Positions 5,179-11,845 are shown, counted from the stretch's first letter. The stretch is DNA of 13,775 bases from Parcubacteria group bacterium GW2011_GWA1_47_8 (GCA_000996605.1 LCOP01000011.1:1-13775), one strand, 5' to 3'. The notes: generated by a model not told the origin, from the letters alone. A program made the numbers and translations.

Positions 5179-8100
5179 ATGAGCCAAATAGTAAAAAATT
5201 TCATACAAAAAGTCGCTGAAACGCACGCAAGCGGGCATGCCACCGAGCACTCATACCGCCCTGCGCTTCAAGAGTTGTTTGAGAAAATAACGGAATTAAA
5301 AGTTCACAACGAGCCAAAGCGAAGCGAATATGGCGCACCCGACTTTGTTTTTACCAAAGGGAAAACCGTGGTTGCCTATGCAGAAGCTAAAGACGTTTCG
5401 GTTTCGCTTAACGATACCGAAAAAGGGGAACAAATGGGGAGATATTATGGTTATTCAAATATAATTCTTACCAATGGCCTCGAGTTTCGTTTTTACAGAC
5501 ACGCTACGCCGTACATGAGCCCAGTCGTTATCGGCGAGCTTAAAAATGGAATCATCGCCACGAATGAATCAGCACTACAGCTTCTCGAGGACACAATCAA
5601 AGATTTTATAACAAAATCAAAGGAGCCAATAAAATCCGGCTCTGTCTTGGCAAAGGTGATGGCACACAAGGCGCGCCGTATTCGCGACAATATAAAAGTA
5701 TTTCTCGCACAGGAAGACAATACAAAAAATGAAAACTTGCTCTCTGTTTACGAGGTTATCAAAAAACTTTTACTCGCCGACCTCGACAAGGAAAAGTTTG
5801 CCGATATGTATGCGCAGACGCTCGTGTACGGGCTTTTTGTTGCGCGGTACTACGATGACACACCCGAGGATTTTTCGCGGAGAGAGGCGCGTGATTTAGT
5901 CCCCGCGTCCAACCCATTTCTCCGCCACTTCTTCGACCACATCGCCGGCTCATCGTTTGATCCGCGCGTCGAATTTATCGTAAACGAACTTTGCGAGGAG
6001 TTTACCAACGCAGACGTTCAGGCGATTGTCCACAACTACTACAAAGTAGGTAAAGACGACAGTCGCGACCCGATTATTCATTTCTACGAAGACTTTTTGC
6101 AGGAGTATGACCCTGCCGAGCGCAAAAAGATGGGCGTTTTTTACACACCGCTTCCTGTTGTGCGGTTCATTGTCCGCGCAGTAGATGATATTTTGAAAAA
6201 GGAATTCGGTCTCGCGCAAGGTCTCGCCGACAATTCAAAAATTGAAATAACAAAAGAGGCGCACGGCAAGAGGCATAAAGTGTCGGTACACAAAGTCCAA
6301 GTGCTCGACCCTGCCACTGGCACGGGCACATTTTTAAACGAGGTGATACAGCACATTCAAAAAGCGTTTGTGGGACAAGAGGGGAGGTGGAACAACTATG
6401 TGAACGAAGACTTGCTTCCGCGCCTGCATGGTTTTGAACTTATGATGGCGTCGTATACTATCGCGCACCTCAAGCTCTCCTCGACCATAAAAGAATCGGG
6501 CGCAAAGATAAGCGACAGCACGCGTCTCGGAGTGTATCTGACCAACTCGCTCGAAAAAGGCGAGGAAGAAGAAAATACTTTGTTTTCAAATATTGGTCTC
6601 GGCAAGGCAATCACCGAAGAATCCAACCAAGCAAACCGCGTAAAAAACGAATTGCCGATAATGGTCGTGATGGGCAACCCGCCGTATTCGGGGGTGTCTT
6701 CAAATGAAACAAAGTACGCAAATAGTTTGGTTGAAAAATATAAAATTGAGCCGGGTGGAAAACAGAAACTTCAAGAGCGTAAGCACTGGCTCAATGATGA
6801 TTATGTAAAATTCATTGCGTTTGCAGAAGATATGATCGCAAAAAACGGCGAGGGTGTTGTTGGTTTTATTACCAACCACGGCTATCTCGACAACCCAACG
6901 TTTCGCGGGATGCGTTGGCATCTGATGGACACTTTTGATTCTATTTATGTCATCGATCTGCATGGTAATGCAAAAAAGAAAGAAGTATCGCCAGACGGGA
7001 GCAAAGATGAAAATGTTTTTGCGATACAGCAAGGCGTATCAATTATGCTTGCGGTAAAAACAGGAAAGAAAAAGAAAGGCGAATTGGCAAAAGTGTACCG
7101 CTCTGATGTGTGGGGCAAGCGTGGCAATAAATTTGAACAATTAGATGGTCTTTTTGTTGAGGATGCAAAATGGATAACACTCGAATCTCGCTTGCCTAAT
7201 TTGGTTTTTGCGACCGAAGGCTCAGGTGAGCTAGATAGCGAATATAAAAAAGGGTTTAGTGTGAACGAGCTTTTTAAAGAGAGCAGTACCGGTATTGTGA
7301 CAATGGGTGATGGTTTTATTATTGATGAAAGCAGGGAAGTTTTACAAAAGAGGGTTGAGAATTTTTTGTATGAGGATATTTCAGGAAAGGTTCTCACGGA
7401 GAAATATGATCTTGGCAAAAATTACGCAAAATGGATTTCTGAAAATAAGAAAGGAATTTCTACTGATTCAAATAAAATAGTACCACTTGCGTATAGACCT
7501 TTTGATAATCGGTACACTTATTTTGATAATAAACTTGTATGGCGACCTCGAACAAAAATAATGGGAAATTATTTTGAAGGCGACAATGTTGGTTTACTTT
7601 TCAGTCGAATGACAAAAGGGAAAGATTTTGCGCACGTTTTTATAACCAAAAATATTTCAGAAGCTATCTACCTATCTCCTCTTACGGGAACGAATGCTTT
7701 TAATGCACCCATATATCTCTACGCCGAAGACGGTTCAAAAACGCCAAACTTCAAAAAAGAAATTGTTGATGAAATAGAAAAGATTGTCGGCAAAACAAAG
7801 CCCGAAGATATTTTTGATTACATTTACGCTGTTTTGCACTCGCCAAGTTATCGCGATAAATACAAAGAGTTTTTGAAGATTGATTTTCCGCGTGTGCCGT
7901 ATCCACAAGACGCAGAGTCATTCAAAAAGCTTGTTGTTCTCGGTGGTGAACTCCGCGCACTACATCTTTTGGAATCACCAAAGCTCAAAAACTTTATTAC
8001 GACATTTTCACAAGCGGGAAGCGACACGGTCGAGGCGAGATATCCAAAATACAAAGACGGTAATGTGTACATCAGCGACACGCAATATTTCGGCAATGTT

Positions 8101-8271
8101 CCAGAGGTCGCGTGGAGTTTCTACATCGGTGGCTACCAACCCGCCCAAAAATGGCTCAAAGACCGCCAAGGTCGCAAGCTATCCAACACCGACATTGAGC
8201 ACTATCAAAAAATGATTGTTGCGCTTATGGAGACGGGGAGGGTTATGGGGGAGGTAGATAAAGAAATATGA
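5179..8271 (+). CDS. Type IIG restriction-modification enzyme (nuclease and N6-adenine methyltransferase in one chain)
   Basis: This 1030-residue protein combines cutting and methylation. The N-terminal nuclease is of PD-(D/E)XK type: D55 (GAPDFVF), E69-A-K71 (AEAKD), then QMGRYY (85-90). An all-helical connector follows. The N6-adenine methyltransferase has motif X FYTP (321-324), the AdoMet loop DPATGTG (377-383) and the catalytic NPPY (500-503). The C-terminal half should hold the target recognition domain and ends in a segment with WSFYIGGYQPAQKWLKDR. No helicase motifs are present, which argues against Type I and Type ISP. The start at 5179 follows from the promoter boxes; the frame is open further upstream without resemblance to the family. 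Codon use becomes AT-rich from about 7150 to 7690. The stop overlaps the start of the next gene (ATGA). The recognition sequence cannot be read from the protein. Confidence 0.92.
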   Translation: MSQIVKNFIQKVAETHASGHATEHSYRPALQELFEKITELKVHNEPKRSEYGAPDFVFTKGKTVVAYAEAKDVSVSLNDTEKGEQMGRYYGYSNIILTNGLEFRFYRHATPYMSPVVIGELKNGIIATNESALQLLEDTIKDFITKSKEPIKSGSVLAKVMAHKARRIRDNIKVFLAQEDNTKNENLLSVYEVIKKLLLADLDKEKFADMYAQTLVYGLFVARYYDDTPEDFSRREARDLVPASNPFLRHFFDHIAGSSFDPRVEFIVNELCEEFTNADVQAIVHNYYKVGKDDSRDPIIHFYEDFLQEYDPAERKKMGVFYTPLPVVRFIVRAVDDILKKEFGLAQGLADNSKIEITKEAHGKRHKVSVHKVQVLDPATGTGTFLNEVIQHIQKAFVGQEGRWNNYVNEDLLPRLHGFELMMASYTIAHLKLSSTIKESGAKISDSTRLGVYLTNSLEKGEEEENTLFSNIGLGKAITEESNQANRVKNELPIMVVMGNPPYSGVSSNETKYANSLVEKYKIEPGGKQKLQERKHWLNDDYVKFIAFAEDMIAKNGEGVVGFITNHGYLDNPTFRGMRWHLMDTFDSIYVIDLHGNAKKKEVSPDGSKDENVFAIQQGVSIMLAVKTGKKKKGELAKVYRSDVWGKRGNKFEQLDGLFVEDAKWITLESRLPNLVFATEGSGELDSEYKKGFSVNELFKESSTGIVTMGDGFIIDESREVLQKRVENFLYEDISGKVLTEKYDLGKNYAKWISENKKGISTDSNKIVPLAYRPFDNRYTYFDNKLVWRPRTKIMGNYFEGDNVGLLFSRMTKGKDFAHVFITKNISEAIYLSPLTGTNAFNAPIYLYAEDGSKTPNFKKEIVDEIEKIVGKTKPEDIFDYIYAVLHSPSYRDKYKEFLKIDFPRVPYPQDAESFKKLVVLGGELRALHLLESPKLKNFITTFSQAGSDTVEARYPKYKDGNVYISDTQYFGNVPEVAWSFYIGGYQPAQKWLKDRQGRKLSNTDIEHYQKMIVALMETGRVMGEVDKEI

Positions 8272-8747
8272 TAGAAACTATTATTAACAGCGAAGCTTTT
8301 TTGATCGTTATTTCTGGGGTTTTGATTTTTATATTTCAAAATCTAATTTCTCAGCTTTGGATTTCCCCAATCGTTGAGTTTAAGAAGTGTATGTCAAAAA
8401 TAGATACCCTGCTAGCGAGATGGGGATTTTTATATAAATTTGAGTATGGGAAAAGTCAGAGCTTGTCGAGCCCGAATGGGACAATGGATGAGGCGATTGA
8501 GAATTTTAGAAAAGAAATAGGTAATTTTGCTACGGAGCTAATTGGCGCGTACAATTCTTTACCACTACTTGAAAAATTATGGTTGAGGGTTAGAGGCATT
8601 GATGTTAAGAGTGCTAAGCCCGCTTTGCTAACTTTGTCAGTCAGTATAAGCGCTGAAGATGATTGGAAGACAGGGGCGTCAAAAGCGAAATCTGAAATGG
8701 ATAAAATTTATAAGTATTTAAGAATTACAGACTGGGAAGAAAAATAA
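8268..8747 (+). CDS. Small membrane-anchored protein coupled to the Type IIG gene
   Basis: This 159-residue protein begins with one hydrophobic segment (about residues 9-29, FLIVISGVLIFIFQ) followed by SPIVEFKKCMSKIDTLL and a soluble helical, charged remainder. Its ATG overlaps the TGA of the restriction enzyme (ATGA at 8268-8271), so it should be translated by coupling, and a terminator follows its stop. I do not recognise a named domain. Small membrane proteins with a similar start and a P-I-x-E-F motif occur as hypothetical proteins in other bacteria, from memory. It is not a helicase, specificity subunit or methyltransferase. Its tight link to the enzyme suggests a role in the same system or a co-transferred defence gene. 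It is AT-rich like the 3' part of the enzyme gene. Confidence 0.75.
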   Translation: MIETIINSEAFLIVISGVLIFIFQNLISQLWISPIVEFKKCMSKIDTLLARWGFLYKFEYGKSQSLSSPNGTMDEAIENFRKEIGNFATELIGAYNSLPLLEKLWLRVRGIDVKSAKPALLTLSVSISAEDDWKTGASKAKSEMDKIYKYLRITDWEEK

Positions 8748-8751
8748 AGTA

Positions 8752-8777
8752 ACAAAACCCACTTTCGTGGGTTTTGT
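8752..8777. terminator. Intrinsic terminator after the Type IIG operon
   Basis: The arms 8752-8762 and 8767-8777 form a perfect 11-bp stem with a TTTC loop; the descending arm contains GGGTTTTGT. It lies five bases after the stop at 8747. It can also stop transcripts of the minus-strand 55-residue gene, which ends at 8882. The stretch 8778-8881 holds no gene that I can see. Confidence 0.8.
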
Positions 8778-8881
8778 GTGAACGAAGCGTGCTTTTCTAG
8801 CGCCGTAGGGGATTAGCCGAAACTCAATCGTTCCTCCTTCTCCGCGAGCTCTCTACAATCCGGTACACTTGCTCAATTGAC

Positions 8882-9049
8882 CTATTTTATTTTACGTACA
8901 CCTTTAAACGGGTCGTTGTCAGCTTTTTGGTCCATAAACTTCCTCTCGCTGTCTCTCTTTGTCCAACGATTGTTGTGAGGGTTGAATACTTGGTCGCGGT
9001 CTTTAACCGCGCCTACTCTCCCAGCTCCTTTTGGTGGATTTGTTGCCAT
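8882..9049 (-). CDS. Conserved-looking 55-residue basic protein
   Basis: An open frame runs on the minus strand from ATG 9049 to TAG 8882. The protein starts MATNPPKGAGRVGAVKDRDQ, continues with VFNPHNNRWTKRD and ends in MDQKADNDPFKGVRKIK. It has no hydrophobic segment, is strongly basic and rich in Gly, Asn and Asp, and looks like a flexible, perhaps nucleic-acid-binding peptide. From memory, very similar small proteins (KGxGRVGAVxDRxQV.NP....W.KRD....FMDxK....PFKGVRK) recur as hypothetical proteins in candidate-phyla and other bacteria. That makes this a real gene rather than a chance frame. A good -10 box lies upstream. No function is known to me. It is divergent from the Xre-Panacea antitoxin gene, 117 bases apart. 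Confidence 0.75.
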   Translation of the reverse strand: MATNPPKGAGRVGAVKDRDQVFNPHNNRWTKRDSERKFMDQKADNDPFKGVRKIK

Positions 9050-9092
9050 AATAAATGTTGTTTTTACACTGGTCGACTACGCCAGCACATTC

Positions 9093-9098
9093 ATTATA
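9093..9098 (-). promoter_or_regulatory. -10 box for the 55-residue gene
   Basis: A perfect TATAAT on the minus strand would start transcription near 9086 and leave a leader of about 37 bases before the ATG at 9049. No convincing -35 box is present at 16-18 bases, so it may need an activator or be weak. Confidence 0.45.
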
Positions 9099-9120
9099 AC
9101 ACACTTTGTATGAATTCCTG

Positions 9121-9160
9121 ACACAAGGTGTTTGCTTTTCGTACATATGTTGTGTATACT
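9121..9160 (+). promoter_or_regulatory. Leaderless promoter and possible operator of the Xre-Panacea pair
   Basis: TTGCTT (9132-9137), a 17-base spacer and TATACT (9155-9160) end six bases before the ATG at 9167, so the message should start at or beside the start codon. A short palindrome ACAC-AAG-GTGT (9121-9131) abuts the -35 box. Related TTGTGTATAC and TTGGTGTATG words follow it. This is a reasonable binding site for the encoded HTH antitoxin, but it is unproven. Confidence 0.7.
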
Positions 9161-9166
9161 TGGTGT

Positions 9167-9841
9167 ATGATTAATAAATATGCATCATTTATAAAAACGC
9201 TCCGTATGAAGAAAGGGATTTCTCAGGCTGAACTTGCACAAAGAATAGGGGTTTCGCGACCATCATACATTGCTATTGAACAAGGGAAGAGAGAACTCAC
9301 TCTTGGGGAATTTGAAAAACTTTCGGGCGTTTTAGGGGTGTCGCTTGAAGAGCTTGAAAGTGGGGAGATTCCTGATTATGAGAAATATAAGCAAATGATT
9401 CTTGCATTTCTTCGGCTAAACAAACAGGTAACTAAAACAAAACTGGCAAAGTTGCTCTACTTTGCAGATTTTGCATGGTTTTATTCACATTTACAGAGTA
9501 TGAGCGGGATGCAGTATCGGAGGATTGCTTACGGGCCTGTTGCTGATGCCTACTTTCGACTTGTTGATGAAATGTTTGACGCCGGCGAGATATCCATAGA
9601 ACAAACTGAAAATGGAGCAATGTTGGTTTCACAGAGTCGAGGAGGGGCAAAGGCATATCTGCATGCAATTTCGAAAGAGGAAACAAAACTTATCAAAAAA
9701 ATCAATGATAAATGGGAAGGGAAGCGGACGGCTGATATTGTGACATTCACCCACAACCAGATGCCTTACATGTTTGCTAACGATAACGATATTGTTTCGT
9801 ATGATATTTTCACGCAAGAAAATCCCAACGAGATATATTAA
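9167..9841 (+). CDS. Xre HTH-Panacea (SocA-like, DUF4065) antitoxin
   Basis: This 224-residue two-domain protein has an N-terminal Xre-type helix-turn-helix (about residues 7-58), with RMKKGISQAELAQRIGVSRP and the IEQGKRELTLGEFEKLSGVL pattern. The C-terminal domain (from about 70) carries KLAKLLYFADFAWF and YRRIAYGPVADAYFRLVDEM, the hallmark of the Panacea/SocA-like domain. That domain is established as a versatile antitoxin module that pairs with many unrelated toxins. The HTH part should bind the promoter and the Panacea part the toxin. The frame is open upstream to a GTG at 9128, but this would lie within the promoter, so the ATG at 9167 is chosen. The toxin gene starts three bases after the stop. 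Confidence 0.88.
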   Translation: MINKYASFIKTLRMKKGISQAELAQRIGVSRPSYIAIEQGKRELTLGEFEKLSGVLGVSLEELESGEIPDYEKYKQMILAFLRLNKQVTKTKLAKLLYFADFAWFYSHLQSMSGMQYRRIAYGPVADAYFRLVDEMFDAGEISIEQTENGAMLVSQSRGGAKAYLHAISKEETKLIKKINDKWEGKRTADIVTFTHNQMPYMFANDNDIVSYDIFTQENPNEIY

Positions 9842-9844
9842 CGT

Positions 9845-10231
9845 ATGGAATACGAGGTTATTTTTGAGCCTTTTGCGGAAAGGTATTTTATAAAAACATT
9901 TGCAAAGAAATATCAGGGCGCTTGGGAGCGCACGCTGAAGGGCTTGTTGCTTGAGTTTACGTTTGTTGATTTATTGTTCAATAAAAGTATCGCTGAAACC
10001 ATCATAGATTCAGAAGATATAAAGATTTGTAAAACGGAGTTTAAAATTGCGGGAACACAAATATCTCGACATGCTTCAGGTGACAGGTGTATTATTGCGG
10101 TGCATAAGAAGGCAAAAAAAGTTTGTGTCTTGCTTGTATACCACAAGAATGACCTTGGCGGTGGCAACGAAACAGCAAATTGGAAAAGGGTTGTAAGAGA
10201 AAATTATCCAGCGTATGCGAGGCTCTTGTGA
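9845..10231 (+). CDS. Putative RelE-like toxin partner of the Panacea antitoxin
   Basis: This 128-residue protein is encoded three bases after the antitoxin. Its C-terminal half has a RelE/YoeB-like layout: KTEFKIAGTQISRHASGDR followed by a beta strand ending VCVLLVYHKNDLGG, then NETANWKRVVRENYP. Basic and aromatic residues that could act on RNA are K63, K67, R75, R81, H87, Y99 and K101. I infer an mRNA interferase with an unusually long N-terminal helical part compared with the 85-100 residues of classical RelE. The family assignment is tentative, but the position behind a Panacea antitoxin makes a toxin role likely. A terminator follows directly. Confidence 0.65.
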   Translation: MEYEVIFEPFAERYFIKTFAKKYQGAWERTLKGLLLEFTFVDLLFNKSIAETIIDSEDIKICKTEFKIAGTQISRHASGDRCIIAVHKKAKKVCVLLVYHKNDLGGGNETANWKRVVRENYPAYARLL

Positions 10232-10233
10232 CG

Positions 10234-10262
10234 AAAAAACCCGGCAGTGATGCCGGTTTTTT
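10234..10262. terminator. Bidirectional terminator between the toxin and tig
   Basis: An A6 run, a GC stem (CCGGCA at 10241-10246 with TGCCGG at 10251-10256, loop GTGA) and a T6 run (10257-10262) form a hairpin with one bulged C. It lies in the 37-base gap between the stop codons of two convergent genes and should work for both. Confidence 0.85.
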
Positions 10263-10268
10263 CTTTGG

Positions 10269-11339
10269 TCATTTCTGCCCCTCTAAAAACTTGAACACCT
10301 CCTCGTTCATCATGAGGTTTTCGACGTGGATGCGGGCGGTAGCGGGGTCGGCACCTTTTACGTGTTCGAGGAGGTAGGTGACTTCGCGCTCAAGGTCTTC
10401 GGAGGGGACTTTGAGTTTTTCTATGGTTGCGATTTCATTGAGGGCAAGCTGTACTTTGACGCGTTTCTCTGCATCTTGCTCCCATTCTTTTCGAAGATCC
10501 TCAAGAGATTTTTTTGTTGAGGTGAGATATTCTTCGAATTTCATCCCGTTAGAGGTAGAGGCGCGCTGCGAGCCCTCGCGACCTCTAACGGGATTCATAC
10601 CCATCCGCTCGATGTCCTTGCGGAAGTGAGCGACCATACGCTCGAGCTCGCCTTCGACGAGTATGCGGGGGAGCGACACGGTGATGCCGTCGGCGATTTT
10701 TTCCATTGTTTCCGCGCGTTTTTTCTCGCGCGCGCGATTGGTTTTCTCTTGCGTGAGGGATTCGCGGACTTTGGCGGTGAATTCTTCGACGGTTTTGAAA
10801 TCACCGAACTTTGCAATGAATTCCTCCGTGAGCTCGGGGAGGACTTCTCTGTCTTCTGCGTCTTTTGTCGCAAATTGCTTGCGGACTTCGTCGACTGCTT
10901 TCGTAACGTCTTCGTCCTCTACGATAGTTACTTCTTCGATTTCCATAATCCCGTGTGCAATTTTTTTGTAATCGGGGAGCTTAATCTCCGGCATGACAGG
11001 AAAGGTGAGTGTGAATTCGAACGGGTTTCCTTTGGCGAGTTTCTTGATTGCAACGGATGGCATGCCAATGGAGTGCACTTTGTGTTTCTCTATGATAGCG
11101 GGGTAGGCATGGTCGATGGCGAGGTTTGCCATCTCTTCGAGAATGAAGATTTCGCCGAATTTTTGCACGAGCGTCTTTTCGGGAACGTGTCCCCTGCGGA
11201 ACCCGGGGAGAGAAATTTCCTCGGCAATCTTTTGTACCGCCTTGGTACGGTTCTTTTCGAACGCGGTGGCGGCGATTTCGCAAGTGATTTCGACCTCGCT
11301 GTCGGAAACGTTTTTTAATGTGGTGTTTATGTCAGTCAT
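10269..11339 (-). CDS. tig: Trigger factor lacking the PPIase domain
   Basis: This 356-residue ribosome-bound chaperone is shorter than the usual 430 or so. The N-terminal ribosome-binding domain carries the signature LPGFRRGHVPEKTLVQKFG (44-62). After the linker helix EVRKQFATKD (151-160) the sequence passes at once to LPELTEEFIAKFGDFKTVEE of the C-terminal chaperone domain. The FKBP-type PPIase domain that normally sits between them is therefore absent. An 18-residue in-frame insertion (249-266) in the chaperone domain comes from a palindromic DNA element. The start at 11339 gives MTDINTTLKN; the frame is open to 11426, but that extension overlaps a terminator. A TTGCCA-17-TAGAGT promoter ends 10 bases before the ATG. 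Confidence 0.94.
   Translation of the reverse strand: MTDINTTLKNVSDSEVEITCEIAATAFEKNRTKAVQKIAEEISLPGFRRGHVPEKTLVQKFGEIFILEEMANLAIDHAYPAIIEKHKVHSIGMPSVAIKKLAKGNPFEFTLTFPVMPEIKLPDYKKIAHGIMEIEEVTIVEDEDVTKAVDEVRKQFATKDAEDREVLPELTEEFIAKFGDFKTVEEFTAKVRESLTQEKTNRAREKKRAETMEKIADGITVSLPRILVEGELERMVAHFRKDIERMGMNPVRGREGSQRASTSNGMKFEEYLTSTKKSLEDLRKEWEQDAEKRVKVQLALNEIATIEKLKVPSEDLEREVTYLLEHVKGADPATARIHVENLMMNEEVFKFLEGQK
10540..10598. mobile_element. Palindromic mini-element inserted in frame in tig, with 5-bp target duplication
   Basis: A 49-bp element (10545-10593) has 12-bp perfect terminal inverted repeats, CCCGTTAGAGGT (10545-10556) and ACCTCTAACGGG (10581-10592). It is flanked by the direct repeat TTCAT (10540-10544 and 10594-10598), ATGAA on the coding strand. 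Removing the element and one TTCAT restores G-M-K-F-E-E-Y-L, the normal trigger factor sequence at that point. The 54-bp gain equals 18 codons without a stop (NPVRGREGSQRASTSNGM). The centre is GC-rich with a small nested repeat (GCGAG and CTCGC). It resembles the Rickettsia palindromic elements in behaviour, not in sequence. Too small to encode a transposase. Confidence 0.8.
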
Positions 11340-11349
11340 ACAGGATTCC

Positions 11350-11378
11350 ACTCTAACCTTTTGTCGTCTATTTGGCAA
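11350..11378 (-). promoter_or_regulatory. Predicted promoter of tig
   Basis: On the minus strand TTGCCA (11373-11378), a 17-base spacer and TAGAGT (11350-11355) end 10 bases before the ATG at 11339, predicting a leader of only about 4 bases. Confidence 0.5.
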
Positions 11379-11397
11379 GAAACAAACAGAAAAACAA

Positions 11398-11439
11398 ACA
11401 ACAACCTCCGCTGTCGATTCTGACAACGGGGGTTGTTGT
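11398..11439 (-). terminator. Intrinsic terminator after the single-pass membrane protein gene
   Basis: The arms 11398-11410 and 11427-11439 form a 13-bp stem with one G-T pair, and TGTC/GACA (11412-11415, 11422-11425) extend pairing within the loop. On the minus strand the stem is followed by a T-rich run (TTTGTTTTTCTGTTTG). It separates the gene ending at 11462 from tig. Confidence 0.8.
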
Positions 11440-11461
11440 AAAGAGGATTACTCGTTGTTGC

Positions 11462-11797
11462 TTACTGCGCGAGGGCGCTTGCGCTGGCATCGATGCTGGA
11501 GAAGTCTGTTGCGTTGAGGTCCTTCTCGATATCTGCCATATCGGTTGAGGGTCCTTGAGTAGAGAAGGCGGAGATTGCCTGACTTGCCTGCTCTTCGCTT
11601 TGGGTAGCTGACGCGTCTTCTTTTGTGGAGCTTACCTGCTGGAGGAGGTAAAATGCGCCGATAGCGAGTATGAGTACAATGATGATAATGCCGATGGTTG
11701 TTCCGGCTGACTTTGGCTTCTCGGAAATCGGGGTGTCGGTGTTCATCGGTTGCCCCATGTTCATGTTTTGACCGGTGGTGTTGGTGTTTTGTTCCAT
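11462..11797 (-). CDS. Single-pass membrane protein of unknown function
   Basis: This 111-residue protein has a low-complexity N-terminus rich in Asn, Met, Gln and Thr (about residues 1-30). One transmembrane helix follows at about 32-53 (GTTIGIIIIVLILAIGAFYLL). The outer part is acidic and Ser/Ala-rich and ends with DIEKDLNATDFSSIDASAS. The segment IEKDLNATDFSSID looks like a conserved tail that I have seen in hypothetical proteins of candidate-phyla bacteria, though I cannot name the family. The basic residues before the helix suggest the N-terminus stays in the cytoplasm. It lies 48 bases after the secreted coiled-coil gene on the same strand with only a hairpin between, so the two may be expressed together as envelope proteins. 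Confidence 0.75.
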   Translation of the reverse strand: MEQNTNTTGQNMNMGQPMNTDTPISEKPKSAGTTIGIIIIVLILAIGAFYLLQQVSSTKEDASATQSEEQASQAISAFSTQGPSTDMADIEKDLNATDFSSIDASASALAQ

Positions 11798-11811
11798 GTT
11801 GATGTTTATTT

Positions 11812-11835
11812 GCCTAACTTTTCTAAAAGTTTGGC
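11812..11835. promoter_or_regulatory. Inverted repeat between the two envelope-protein genes
   Basis: GCC-T-AACTTTT-CT-AAAAGTT-T-GGC is a 24-base inverted repeat with one T/T mismatch and a 2-base centre, ending 14 bases before the start at 11797. There is no U-run after it on the minus strand. It could be an operator, an RNA hairpin controlling the second gene, or a weak attenuator. Confidence 0.35.
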
Positions 11836-11845
11836 GAGTGAATAA

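Noticed and set aside
8778..8881. AAGGAGG followed by TTG on the minus strand (about 8828-8845)
   Set aside because: A good Shine-Dalgarno-like string, but the frame ends after four codons and there is no sign of a leader peptide or of a gene it could control.
10626..11318. 230-residue plus-strand open frame opposite tig
   Set aside because: It is an antisense shadow of the trigger factor with an unnatural Phe- and Cys-rich composition and no start context.
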